From Buddleja alternifolia (taxonomy: Eukaryota; Streptophyta; Magnoliopsida; Lamiales; Scrophulariaceae), in NCBI GenBank assembly GCA_019426215.1, contig CM033405.1, forward strand, positions 1,403,001 through 1,467,000: a stretch of DNA of 64,000 nucleotides. The letters are read 5' to 3'. This document shows positions 23,816 through 36,700 of this stretch, one piece after another. The stretch's first letter is position 1, and each line of letters opens with the position of its first letter. The position numbers and the translations under genes were made by a program. The notes beneath the pieces were generated by a model, which searched no databases, was not told the DNA's origin, and saw nothing but the letters and a program-made list of their open reading frames with translations.

Positions 23816-24735
23816 AATTTTTTTATATGTTAGAGTAAAAAATATAGTAGTAGCAGTAGTAGTAGTGGAAGAAGTTGAAAATAATAGGTGTAAATATGAT
23901 AACATGTGTGGTTCTATATATAGATAAAAATCTTATCCCGACAAAAATCTTATCTTATCATCTTATCCCAATCTCAGCCGTTGGATGAATTTCCTCGTCA
24001 TCCTAACCACTAGATGAATTTTCTTATCATCTGCTATATATATACATATATATATAGACATACATATATGTATATTTTAATAATTATATATATTGTTAAT
24101 TAATTAATGTCATGTTTGTTTTGTATGCCAAGCTCTTTTATATGAAAGTTTTGTTTTATGTAATATATAAGTTATAAAACTCGATCTTTATATTATTGGA
24201 TAATTTTTAATTTTATTTTACGAAATACTGAAGTAGGTTAATAAATTTTAATTATTTAATACTATTTATTATTATAAATAACAAAAATATTTACTTGGAT
24301 GAATATGTAATATAAATTTAAAATTGAGTATATTTGTAATATATGAGAAATAGTATAAATGAAGCGTAAAAATAATATTATTATAATGAGTAGTGATTTG
24401 GTGCAAAAAATAGTGAAGTACATTGGAGTGAAAGTACTATAACTGCTGTAAAATAGTATTGTAGCTGCTGTAAAATAGTGCACAATATTGGAGATGGTCT
24501 AAACACAATATTGATGAGTGTTTATCCCTTTCTTTATAATGAAAAATCATATTTTGACAAAGTTAAAAATTTTGTATGAAAAATAATCTTTTTCATATAT
24601 AACAAATGGTGTCAAACTCACAATAAACCTACTTTTTCATAAAAATAATGCTCACTTGAATCATATCATTAACTTCTAGTTGACACTTGACCGTGATTAT
24701 TCTGAAAGTTTTAAAAGCCACCTTTAGTCATGTGT

Positions 24736-25234
24736 CAGCAAAATTTCAATTTTAATTCTATAGGATCTCGCTATTTTAGTTTTAGTCTCACATTTTATGG
24801 GAGTCTAAAAAATGTTTCAATAATTTGAAAAAGTTGTAATGTTAGTCTTTTTTTAAACAACAATAGTCCCATACGTTATTTTGAATTTTTAAAATTGCAT
24901 TTTGCCCCTGAACTATACAAGATGTGTTAACCACCCCTTAAATATTTTTTTTTCACTTACCCCTTAAGTATATATTTATTTCATTTAATATTTCAGGTGG
25001 TAAGTGCACATTAATATTTGTTTAGGGTGGTTTTTAAAACATCTTGTATAGTTCAGGTCAAGGGGAAAAATGCAATTTTAAAAATACAAAATAAAGTATG
25101 GGACTAATGTTGCTTAAAAATAGGACTAACATTACAACTTTTTCAAATTTTTTGGACGTTTTTTAGAATCTTATAAAGTGTGGGACTAAAATTAGAAAGA
25201 CTAGATCCTATGGGACTAAAATTAGAATTTTGCC
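24736..25234. mobile_element. Fold-back element, 499 bp, perfect 9-bp target duplication
   Basis: The two halves are nearly full-length inverted copies: left TTTTAATTCTATAGGATCT and right AGATCCTATGGGACTAAAAT, with further pairing through CTATACAAGATGTG and CATCTTGTATAG. Both flanks, 24727-24735 and 25235-25243, read GTCATGTGT. The duplication size fits Mutator-like transposition. There is no coding sequence. Confidence 0.88.
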
Positions 25235-25243
25235 GTCATGTGT

Positions 25244-27177
25244 TATTAGGGTTGAAAAACAAATCAAATTATTCGATATTTGATTCAAAATTGATGGTTA
25301 AAGTTCATTTGAGTGTTTCAAAACTCTGCTCGATTAATAAAAAATAAAAAAATATGGGCAAAAAAATCAAGTTAATCGAGCTCGACTCATTTTTACGGTT
25401 GATTAAAACTCGTTTGAGTTTGATGCAATTAATAATCAAATTAATTAAGCACAAATTTTAAAATACAAATTTAAACAATACGCATTCAGCTCCCATCGCG
25501 TACAATCTTACGTACCATAATCTTGAATGGCAGAAAGTAGGATTGGAAAAGCTCTAGTACAAATATTATATTTAAGTAATTATATGACAAGTATAATAAT
25601 ATAGTATGATTATATTTAAGTAATTATATGACAAGTGCAATAATATTTGGTTGTAATCAGTTATTTTTCCTTGACATATATAGAGTCAGGCAGCCAAGGA
25701 CCTAATATATTTGAGTGTAATTAAACCTAATTCATATTAGAAATTTTAGTTAGGATATTGAATAAATAACGCCCAATAATAATGTGACAATACAAACAGT
25801 CCACCTAACACGTCAGTTTTCAGATATACACTGAATTAAAGTGCATTATTATTTATTGAACAAAATAAAGTCGTAGACTTTCGAGATTAGAAACAATAAT
25901 GTTGGTAGTTATGAAGAAAGCAATTTTGATATAGGAGACAAAAAATATACCAAAATTATTCTTGTCAAAAAAACAGATTACCTATAGAATTCATATGATT
26001 AAAAAATTAATTACAATATAGAAATAGTACTTAATTGATAATAATTGAAACTTCAAAACTAAGAAAATCGATAAGTTTAAGAACACAACAAATATATTAG
26101 AAATGAAATGTTTGAACCTAAAATAAAATCAATCTTATTTAAATAATTTTGGGTTCTTTTGAATAAAAATGAATAAAGATGTATTTACGTGTGTATAATT
26201 GGCAAAATGGAGCTCATGGACCATGGTGACTAGTTTAAGTGTGTACATATGACACTTAGGTGGATAGTCTTCAATGTATCGCTTAATCAGTATTTTCTGA
26301 TCGTATCATGTTTTTTTTTTCTCTTTTCGAGTCTTATATAGAAGGGAGATGAAATAATTTATAGATTAGAAATGGACAAAATACACGATTCAATTATCAC
26401 TATTCATGAAGAAGAAAATAGTATTCATCATATCCATAATTATAATTGGATTGTGAATTTTGCATCCGATCCGGCATTAAAAAAATTTGTATTGCCAACA
26501 TCAGGACAACAAAAAAAAATATCATTAGATGGCAAGGGGACAAGAAAATACCACAAAAAATAATTAGATAGCAAGGCGACAAGAAAATACTTTGTTTGAT
26601 ATTTAATTAAGTACATCAAATATATAAAACTAAGAAATTGATAAAGTGTCCCTTTCTTATAGACAAACAGAACAAAAGAGGAATAGAATATTGAAATATT
26701 AATCATATTGTCAATGGATATCTAAAAACAATAATATTGGTTGATCCGCAACATACAATTTTTAAGAATTTAATTTTTATTTTTAAATACAACAATTATT
26801 TTCGACATTGTAAGTCAACTAATTTTTTAGTTTGGACGAGTTGGGTCGAGCTCAATTATATATAGCAAATAAACTACTCTTATCATATAACTACTCATAC
26901 TGGTAGCTCATTGTTTAGCTCGTTCAGCTTTTGGAGCCCAAGAGGGTGTTCTTGGACTCTCGTCTCTTGCCGCTAGGGCTTTTGTGGATGATTTGTTTGT
27001 GTAATTTTATATATAGTTTACCGGTTTTTCTCAAAAAAAATAAATATATAACTAGTCATACTGATACAAAATAAATTTTATTGATCAAATCAGATTGGAT
27101 TAGAATTTTTTTTTTATTGACTTAAACAAATAAATTTAGACTTTAGAGCAATTTCGTCCCCATATATTTTTAATTTA
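25244..27177. other. Gene-free AT-rich stretch
   Basis: No supported gene. Short Lys/Ile-rich frames around 26370-26700 are overlapping on both strands and lack any family signature. A small direct repeat containing AAGTAATTATATGACAAGT lies at about 25573-25645. Confidence 0.45.
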
Positions 27178-27502
27178 GAGGGCGTTTGGGATAGGCTTAT
27201 AAGCTCGTTAAAATATATTACAAGATGTTTTGGAGCTTATAAGCCCCACAAAAGTGTGTATATTGGTTTTTCAAGGAGCTTATAAGCTCCTTAAAGACAA
27301 GTTCAAAATCCTAACTAACATCTTTGATTTGGACATTTTTAATACACATTTATCACTGCGTGTGCGCCTCATTAGCTCAATGATAGTATTTTATTCAAAC
27401 AATTGAATTTTTTTCCTTTTTTTTTTTTTTTTTTTTAAGATTGAACATTTTATAAGTTCCAAAACATCTTATAGCCGTAAGCTGTAGAAGCCAAACACCC
27501 TC
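27178..27502. mobile_element. Tourist-type MITE (PIF/Harbinger)
   Basis: Termini GAGGGCGTTTGG and CCAAACACCCTC are inverted, and TTA flanks both sides (27175-27177 and 27503-27505). The subterminal GCTTATAAGC and ATAAGTTCCAAAACATCTTA segments also pair. These are the classical features of Tourist elements. The interior has a T run of about 20 bases. Confidence 0.88.
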
Positions 27503-27505
27503 TTA

Positions 27506-28870
27506 GTAACAAAAGTATTATTTTTTTAGGGAAGTACCAAAAGTATTTGAAAGTGTGAGAGTGCGTTTGGATGCTAAAAATTGGGCCATAGATTTGGGAT
27601 CTGGAGGCCCAAACTGAGAATGTATTTGTTTGAATCCAATTTTTGAAATTTTAAATCTAACCCAAAAATTACAATTCTAATATAACCCAAATGATTTATT
27701 CCATTGATCCAAAGCCTGTTAAACGTGGTCAACTCATTTTTTCTCTTTGAATTGTGACCCGAACTTGGTTATGGATGTTATGTGCCATACAAATATTCTC
27801 GCTCGCGGTTCAAGGTGCGCAAAAGTTGGTCCGGACATCCCGTAGGTAAACCAAAAAAAAAAAAAATACAAATACAAATATCAATTAAAAATGCAATTTA
27901 TTTGCATTTTGAAAATTCATTGTGCCAAAATATTCGAATTCATAACGCATCGGTGCCAAATGAAAATTAGTCATATTAACTATTGTCGATTACTGAATCA
28001 TACTAATAGTTGGTCAATCATTTATCGTATTCGTTCAATCATCTTTTATAGTTAAACTTCCATCTTTATGGTTAAACTTCCATCGTTCAATCGTTTATTT
28101 TCACGACTCAAATACTCAACACTTGCTAAAAACTTCTACGTAAGAGCAACACACAAAAAATTTCAATAATTATGTATTTATATGGTAACCAAGGAAAAAA
28201 AAAATAAAAAAAATCGAAGGCCAATGGCCAAAACTAGTTCTTCTACATTAAGTGAATTCATTTCAAGTAGATATTATTTATATACAAGCGCGTTCGAATT
28301 ATCAAACTCTTTTCACTCAAGTAAGCCTCTATTAACGACACAGAAAACATTGTTGAGGAAATTAAACACACAAGATCTTCTATTACAAAATGTTATTGCA
28401 TCTTGTATTGCACGCCATGTTTGTACGACAAGTGTATATAATACATATTAAATTAATGTTCAAAAAAATATTTTATACACATGGCGTTCATATCGAAAAT
28501 ATAATAAGAGCTTGCGACAACGTTGGCAATAGGAGATCCGCACTGGAAATTAAAGACAAAAATACAATCATTTATTGCATCGTTCATTTATACATACTCC
28601 GTAAAAGAAAAAAAAGAAAAAATAAAAAAATCCAAAATTCTAAATATTGATGGACGAGATTTTTGTATGTCGATATTCACACTTCAGGTGCCAACTGCCA
28701 TACTCTGAGACCAGTAGATAAACAATAACACAAATAAATAAATAAAATATATATATATATATATATATAACTTTATAAGCATATGTTTGTAATATTTATT
28801 TAATGATATAAAAAAGAGTATCTTGTCTCAATTGAGCTGTACATTTACATGGTGAGATTCCCCTGCACGA
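27506..28870. other. Gene-free stretch upstream of the kinase gene
   Basis: AT-rich DNA with an AT microsatellite at about 28746-28769. Short frames at 28182-28708 are low-complexity and overlap one another. I see no gene. Confidence 0.45.
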
Positions 28871-29810
28871 CACAGAGACTTATATATCTTTGATTCAATA
28901 TTTTGACATCGTCTACGGCGACCAGTTGAAGCGCGACGGTTTATCACCACCGCGCCGGAGATTACGCCGCCGTCGCTCCGCCTTGCGCTTCCTCTCCTCC
29001 GCCTTGTCTCTCGATAAGCAGATCCTATTTAGTTTTTCATTTCTCCGTCGGAGATTAACCGGCGTCGGAACTCGAAGCCCTAGGTTGACAATTATCCATG
29101 CTAATTAATAACTGCTCATGAGTTGATGATTGTTATTTGATTTTATAGATATTTTTTTTTTTTTTTTTTGCTTTGTTTTGTTTGATTGAATTGCGGAAAT
29201 TGAATCTTGTATCTGGTATTGGTGGAAACTACATTGTTTTTTTAATCTTTTTATTAGAGTTCTTCAAATTTTTTTTTATTGGAATTCCTCAATTGATCAT
29301 GTTGTTATTAGGATATGAGCTAGTTTTTCATTTCGGTTGATGCTTGGTGTAATCGAGATTATGTTATTTGAATTTTCGGTTCGAAGTTGCTGTTTAATTA
29401 GCTGTACTGTAAACATGGAATTTTGGCTGTTATTATGTCCGGTGACATGTTTAATCATGTTTATATTGAGCACCGGCATAGGAATATGCTAGGAATGCAG
29501 TGATTTTGATGAAATGGTGACATTGTTGGGCACATTTTTGTTCTCTATAACGAATATTACGTACGGTTTTGAATGCCACCAGATAGACAACTGATTTGTG
29601 AATGTTTTGTTCTGCTACTTAAGCATTTATGGGTAGTTTTTTTCAGGAAAAGAAGGCAAATATGTTAGAATAATTTGAGATGGCTAATATTAGTCCTTGC
29701 TTTTTGTTAAAGTTCTGGAAATTATAAGTAGATAAGGTTCCCCAGAAGTGTGGAATATCGGTCTGATTAACCTTACATGTCATTTATAGAACTAGCTATT
29801 CTGTTACTTC

Positions 29811-30260
29811 CAGTGGCGGATCTAGAAGTTTTGTTCAGTGGGGGCACCAGGAATTTTATATGGGGGGGCGAGATTGTTGTGATATTGTTATACAATTTGT
29901 CAAGAGGGGTGCCCCCGCGGTACAGTACGCTATATTTATGGGGGAAAATATAATAAGGAATTAGGTTCAATTACAACTTTTGACGTAATTTTTATTCTTA
30001 TATCTCTTTTGTTATAGCCAGGATTTTGGGTTTTGGGGGGGTGAACTCAAAGTAAAGAGGGAAAACGTGATATTTTTCGATCTTGAGGGGGACGAAATTC
30101 AAATATAAAAAATTTTGTAAGGTAAAAAAATGATTTTTCAAAATTGAGGGGGGACATTTAATAATTTGAGTGGGGCCATTAATGTAATTTATAAATTAAA
30201 ATTTAAAAATATCTATATATTTAAAAAAAAAAAAATCAGTGGGGGCACTGCCCACCCCTG
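29811..30260. mobile_element. hAT-family element, copy E, in the kinase leader region
   Basis: It starts CAGTGGCGGATCTAGAAG and ends CTGCCCACCCCTG, with interior runs shared with copies A, F and H (GGGGGCACC, GTGCCCCCGCGG, GGCCATTAATGTAA). No 8-bp duplication is visible; the right edge coincides with the start of the 83-bp tandem duplication, which may have disturbed it. Confidence 0.7.
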
Positions 30261-30423
30261 GGCCTCAAGTAGATCTGTACTTCTGTAATTGCTGAGTACA
30301 GTTTTCTTAGTTATCTTCATTTGTAGAGGGAGGCTCGGCTCTGGGCCTCAAGTAGATCTGTACTTCTGTAATTGCTGAGTACAGTTTTCTTAGTTATCTT
30401 CATTTGTAGAGGGAGGCTCGGCT
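30258..30423. repeat. Perfect 83-bp tandem duplication
   Basis: 30258-30340 and 30341-30423 are identical as far as I can read, including GTAGATCTGTACTTCTGTAA and GTAGAGGGAGGCTCGGCT. The identity implies a very recent event or an assembly artefact. It lies 300 bp upstream of the kinase ATG. Confidence 0.93.
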
Positions 30424-30717
30424 TGATAACATGCGAGTTTCGGTGGCTGCTTTATCTTCTCTATTTGTTCTCTTGGAAGATCCATCATTGGATATTGATG
30501 TCGAGTTTGAATGATCCCTGCAGGAAAAAGACTATTGGGCATAATATACAGTGGTGAGCTCGTTAGAGCTGCTCAAATTCTGTAGAAAAGGGACAATATT
30601 GAATTGTTGGAGTAACTATCACATTGTTTCGGCACCAGCCTCCTTTATCTATATCCCGTCGATGATTTCTAGGACATCAATGTGTGAAAGAGTTGGCATT
30701 GTAGAATAAAAAAAAAT

Positions 30718-33700
30718 ATGGAACAGGCGACGGAGAAAAAATATCCCCTCACTGCTAAAGATTACAATCTGTGCGAGGAAATTGGAGAAGGTGTCAGTGC
30801 TTCTGTACATAAAGCTCTTTGTGTTCCTCTTAATGAAGTTGTTGCTATCAAGGTTCTTGATCTTGAGAAATGCAATAATGACTTGGTATGTCTTATTCTT
30901 CCAATGTATTATAAATAGTCCTTCTCTTGTAAATTTACACTAGTTTGAAATTGACTAGTAATCTACATTTTCTGGTGCTCATTGTGCCATACTACCTGTT
31001 AAATTCATTCACATTTTCTGATTGTGTGTCTTGATATTTTTCTGAGTTATGCATGTTTTGTTTTGCTTTCTGCTATTTGCTGCCTCAGTTTGAAATATTA
31101 GACTATTTACGCGCAAATAGGTCTCGTATTTGGTCTTTTAAATAGATGTGTTCTTTACGTGCAGAATTCATTTTCAGAAAAGAACTAGTCAAACTATGAA
31201 AAACTATGTTGTACCATAACATTTTTATTTGGAAAGCTTTTCAAGAGTGATATGGTCTTCATAAAACAAAATTATCTTGGAGTGGTTCAATTTTCTGTAA
31301 TGGAATGATATTTTTAAAAGACGTGTGTCCTAATGAGAAGAAACTACGAGTAAAGACTTTATTAGCACAGATGGAGTGCGAATTTGAAGAAATGCTTCCT
31401 TTTGAGAAGCAGGAATTTAAATCAATTAACTGCATAGATTTTGCAACCCAAAGAGGTTTTCGAAGTTTTCTGAATAATAGAAATTGCGGGCATGACACCA
31501 ACTTGATGATTTGAAGAGTTGTATGTTTTACTCCTGTATGTGGGCGTGGAGAAGGTGTCAATGTCTAAAAGGTGTACTGACTCTCATCTTAAGTGTTACA
31601 ATCTTGTTAACAACATGGTACTTGCAATTGCTGTTGCCCCCTCTCCCCCTCTCCACCTTTCTTTTATTTTTCTGTTGGATTGTCGCATGAATAGGATGGC
31701 ATCCGACGGGAGGTACAGACTATGATTTTGATTGACCATCCAAATCTTGTACGGGCTCACTGCTCCTTCACCACTGGCCATAATCTATGGGTTGTAATGC
31801 CGTACATGGCTGGGGGATCTTGCCTTCATATTATGAAATCAGCTTATCCAGAAGGTTTCGAGGAACCTGTTATTGCTACATTATTACGTGAGGTTGTGAA
31901 AGGTCTTGTATATCTTCATGCCCATGGACATATCCACAGAGATGTGAAGGTATGACTGTTACATGATTTGCATACTTTGCTTCTGATTTAGCTTTTTTTT
32001 TTGCACACCATTTTATCTTGGGATAGACGAGGTTTTATGTACATATCCCCACATCCCTGAAATTATTCGCCGTCTAACAAATAGCCCTCATGGTAGGGTT
32101 TTTGATGGAATTTAATGACATCATAAAAGAATAATCCAAAGTTTGCCCTCAAGTTGACTGATTCAGAGTGCTCGGAATATTTTCAGAACAAATTATCCTC
32201 ATGCACATACATACCTACATGCAGGTGACATACAGATGTTGAGCTAACTGTATTTAATTAGTTTAAAAGGAGTTATATGTTATAAAAAATTGGAAAAATG
32301 AGTAGACGACACTTCCTCTCGTCTCCTATTTTTTCTAAATCAGCAACAAATAGAGCGCCTATTTTTTTCAGAACAAACATGAGCCTTTGAGCATCATTGG
32401 TTCATACATTTCTTCCTCTTAAGAAACAAAAAGCAAAGAAAAAGTGAAAAAATGGACCTAGGGGATTTTGGGGCAGGGTGTCGGCCTGTCGGGGTTGGCT
32501 AGGACTGTTGTGGAGTCAGTAAATGTGTCTCATGATACATGTTTATGTGCATTCTTTTGTCCAAGCAATCTCAAGTCCTGCTTTAGTTTAGCAACAACCA
32601 TGTCACGTGAATTTATTTTCTCTCTGGGTAAAACACAACAGGCTGGGAACATACTGATTGGTTCAGATGGTGCTGTTAAGTTAGCAGATTTTGGAGTTTC
32701 TGCATGCATGTATGATACTGGTGATCGTCAGCGTTCAAGAAATACTTTTGTTGGAACCCCATGCTGGTAATTTTTTTTGCATGAATGTCGATGTTATCAT
32801 TTTAGGTAAATTATTATTTTCTAAATAGACAAATTATTTTGACTTGGAACCCTTCTTTGGCTTAAATGTATATATATAATATCAGGATGGCTCCTGAAGT
32901 CATGCAGCAATTACATGGATATGATTTTAAGTGAGTGGCTGCAAAACAATTGTCAATCCATCTACTATTTCCTAAACTATAGTTGTCTTTTCAATTATTT
33001 TCAATTTAATCTTATTTAACAGAGCAGATATCTGGTCGTTTGGAATCACAGCACTTGAACTTGCTCATGGTCATGCACCATTCTCCAAGTATCCTCCCAT
33101 GAAGGTTGAAACTTTTACATGTTCATAAATATTATACTTACAACTTAAATGTGCACAAGTTATTGCTCTGAACATCTTCCTTTAATTAAATGCAGGTTCT
33201 ACTAATGACACTACAAAATGCACCACCAGGACTGGACTATGAAAGAGACAAAAGATTCTCTAAGGTTTACGCCGTTTACGAGAATTTTGGTACTAAATCT
33301 TCCGTGTTGTTGCTAAAACACAGCTTTTTGCAGTCTTTCAAAGAATTGGTTGGTGCTTGCTTGGTGAAGGATCCCAAGAAGCGTCCCTCTGCGGAAAAGC
33401 TTTTGAAGCACTCTTTCTTTAAACAGGCACGCACTAATGAGTATTTGGTCCATACTATCCTTGAAGGCATGTCACCTCTTGGTGAACGCTTTAGGACACT
33501 TAAGGTCTTGTGCTCTTCCCATCCTTTTGTTTGTTTACTTTTGCTTTTACTAGAATATCATTTTGTTTGATTACTTCTTTAAGTTTTTTTTTTTTTTTTT
33601 TTATGAACTTTGGACGGACGTCCTCTGATACCAGATTCCCTTTTCAGGCAAAAGAAGCTGACATTCTTCTCCAAAACAAGGCATTGTATGAGGACAAGGA

Positions 33701-36700
33701 ACATATATCACAGGTGAGAAGTCAACCATGTCATATGTTCCAAGTTTGTTGGAAAAGAGAGATATACCTATAGATAGTCTTATATTTTGGAAACCTAATC
33801 TTAGTTTTTCGGTGATTTATGTATGCATGTTCGTCTCCTGTGTTTTGAGTTTTTTAAATTTAATTGAGCATGTATTGTTCCTTTTGACATACGCAAGGGC
33901 TATAGAACACTCATCAAATTCTTTTTAACTTGAGTATAATAGCTCGGATATGTATGTTATTGTGACGTGGTGGTTCTTGTGACATGTATTTGGGAGACTG
34001 CTCGGAATTTTTTTCAATATCCAGGATGTAGTTATATCGAGATAAAGATAGGGTGACAATATTAGCAGAGAATGGAAATTCCTTGTTTATATAAATTTTT
34101 TGATATAGTTATGTTTATGTTGCTTTTATCATGATTTGGTTTTCAGTATTGTTACGCATTGGGTGTTCTGTGCATATCATATCATTTTCCCTCAAACAGA
34201 CTACAAAAAGATACCTATAATTCACATTTTTCGAAGATTCTAGCCTGCCCTTCTTATGCTTTGTTGGTATGTGCAGCAAGAGTACATTCGAGGAATCAGT
34301 GCCTGGAATTTCAATTTGGAGGATCTGAAGAATCAAGCTTCCCTTGTATGCCCTTAGTCTAGTGATCGGTTGAGAAAGGTTGAATTCTTATAATTGCTGG
34401 CTTCTATAAGGTCTTGTGTTGCTTGCAGATTGAGGATGATATGTCAATTACAGAAGACTCAAGTGTGAGTGGGAGGCATGCATACAGGGAGGATGATGGT
34501 TCTTCTGTGGAGGGAGTGAACTCCGGGGGTGCTAATCATTCTAAAGCTGCATCTCACTTGGAGGTACGAATTGGATCTGTAGTATTGGCGTCTGGTTTTT
34601 ACTCCTTATTTTTATTTTTGACAGTTTCCTTATCTCCATTCTTGTTTTCTTATGCTCTTATTTTCTTAGGATGGCCTCAATGATGCACATGATTTGGAAA
34701 ATTCACTTTCTGCATTTCCTATTAAACCTCTTCAAGCTCTCAAGTATGGTATCCCAATCTATTTGACTTGTTGGTTTGCGCTTTTGTTTTCACGCTGTAA
34801 ATTTGCTAACTAGTCGCTACCACGTCAAAAAGGGAAAAAGTGGAAAGATAGAAATGGACTCTTAATTGTTTTAAAATGGAACACCTCTCATTTAACTTGC
34901 TTTGCCATGCCTTTCTGTTCTAGATAAAAACTTAATAATGCCTTGGCTCTCTTGTTCTTTATTAGGCATTATTGTATTTGAGCTGCTATTTTTATGTGTG
35001 ATAACGACATGCTCCAACCAACCAATTAAAGAAAGGGAAAATTATACTTAGACCCCCTTTACTTATTGTGTAATTGCCAAGACCTCTCATTTATAAGAAA
35101 TTACCAACACACCCCCTCAGTGGATCTATTTGTATGGTTTAAAGGGGTAAGATTGTAAGAATTTTATAAACACACAAGGGTGTAATTGTAAGAAATGCCT
35201 TAACAAGAAGTGTATGTTGGCATTTTCAATAAGTGAGGGAAGGTTTTGGTAATTACACAATAAGTGAGGGGGTCTGTGTGTAATTTTCCCTTAAAGAAAA
35301 GAACTTCCGAGGCTCCCATAAATTCCATCAAAACGTACTATGTTTAGTTCTTTTACTCTCGACAATTTCTGTACTTGCAGTCTTAACTTTGATCACCTTG
35401 ACTAAGTCTTTATTTTCCTCTTTTGAATGAAGGGGTTGTTTTGATGTGTGTGAGGATGATGGTGCGGGTAGTCCAAGTTTCAGAGATTCTATCCGTTCAG
35501 ATTCTGGAGAGCAAATTTTAGATCGAGAAGCCGGAAAAATTGATGGCGTAGATTCTGGTACAAGTTGCTCCTTGTCACATTCTTGGCGTAGAAGATTTTC
35601 CAGTGGGTCGCTGCTACAGGAAAATAATCTCTCCCCTAAAAAGTTCAATGGTGATGGAGATAGGTATAATTTCTTCATTAAGGTCTATAAAACTTAGTTC
35701 TATTTTGATAAGGTAAAACACCTGTCTTTTGGAGCTGAGGCTTTTTGAAAGTGTAAAATCCACTCTCTGTGTTCTTGAATCTTTAGAGCAGAGATATGTT
35801 TGTTTGAGTTACAATTTTAATAAACATATACTAGTTCTTGGGGCTGTTCTCTCGGCCCAGCTCAACCGTTGGATCCCCCCAATAGGGGGGGGGGGTTCAT
35901 TTAGCAATTTAACCCCCCCCCCCCCCCCCCCCATGTGGGGGATTCAACGGCTGTCGCTGGGCCGAGACCATTCATAGAATTTCCCTAGTTCTTGCTTTTA
36001 CTTGGATGCATTTTTAGCGAACTTGTTTGGTCTAATGTGGTTGTTATTTATTTGAAGGGAACATCTGCAACCAAGATATCAATCTGAACGGAATTATAGT
36101 GGTCCACTGCAGCATCGCCCAAAGAAAGATTTTAGTAATTCTAATGCTGGTAATTGATTTATAGTAAAGATTGCCATGTTCTATTCTCTTCTAAATTTAC
36201 ATGAGATTTTCTTTTAGTTCTATAGTTGTGTGTGTATGTATATGCCCTAAATATGTAGAAACTTGAATTTTAGGAGAAGATGCACCAGAAGGTGCTTTTG
36301 TTGAACGCAGAGGACGTTTTAAAGTCACTTCAGCAGATCAGAGTCCCAAGGTATAAATTCTTTCATAATGCTCATGTAGCAGTTGTCAGCTGTGGTATCG
36401 GTTATTCTACCAAATAAAATAAAATAAATAAATCGGTTATTAATTTTATAAAAAGGACTTAGAAATAACAAAACCTAGGTTTAGTTGTTGAATATCTCCT
36501 GCTCTCTAAGCATAGTAATTAGTAATAAATCTTCAAATTATTGTAAATAATTTGAGTACAGCTCGATACCCTCATACCCCGAAGTTTATTCTGATTTCAA
36601 CATGGTTAAATCATTGGAGATAATCACTTTATACTAAATTGTTTTTCTATTTTTTCCATTAAATATGTGATTTAGCCAGAGAATATGATTTCCACCGACA

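Larger units (their letters stand above)
22141..24499 (-). mobile_element. PIF/Harbinger-like element carrying only a broken ORF1-type gene
   Basis: Inverted ends GACCATCTCCA (22141) and GGAGATGGTC (24490-24499) are each flanked by TAA (22138-22140 and 24500-24502), the 3-bp target duplication used by PIF/Harbinger transposons. Inside on the minus strand is a decayed Myb/SANT-like gene of the type accompanying Harbinger transposases. I see no DDE transposase (ORF2). This makes it a 2.36-kb non-autonomous derivative that kept the DNA-binding gene instead of the catalytic one. Confidence 0.7.
28871..30717 (+). promoter_or_regulatory. Core promoter and 5' leader region of the kinase gene
   Basis: A TATA-like TTATATATC at 28880-28888 is followed by a GC-rich block (about 28910-29075) that stands out in this AT-rich DNA and is a good candidate first, non-coding exon. 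The open frame inside it (28890-29108) is Arg-rich and probably reflects base composition or an upstream ORF. The remaining 1.6 kb before the ATG would be leader intron and second leader exon, and it contains a hAT-like element and an 83-bp tandem duplication. Confidence 0.5.

Noticed and set aside
26372..26706. Overlapping frames on both strands
   Set aside because: Low-complexity Lys, Ile and Phe content expected by chance in AT-rich DNA.
27360..27400. tRNA-like CATTAGCTCAATGATAG inside the Tourist MITE
   Set aside because: Only an A-box-like run is present, with no B-box or T-arm after it.
28182..28708. Short frames upstream of the kinase gene
   Set aside because: AT-rich, overlapping, no family motif, and no splice pattern joining them.
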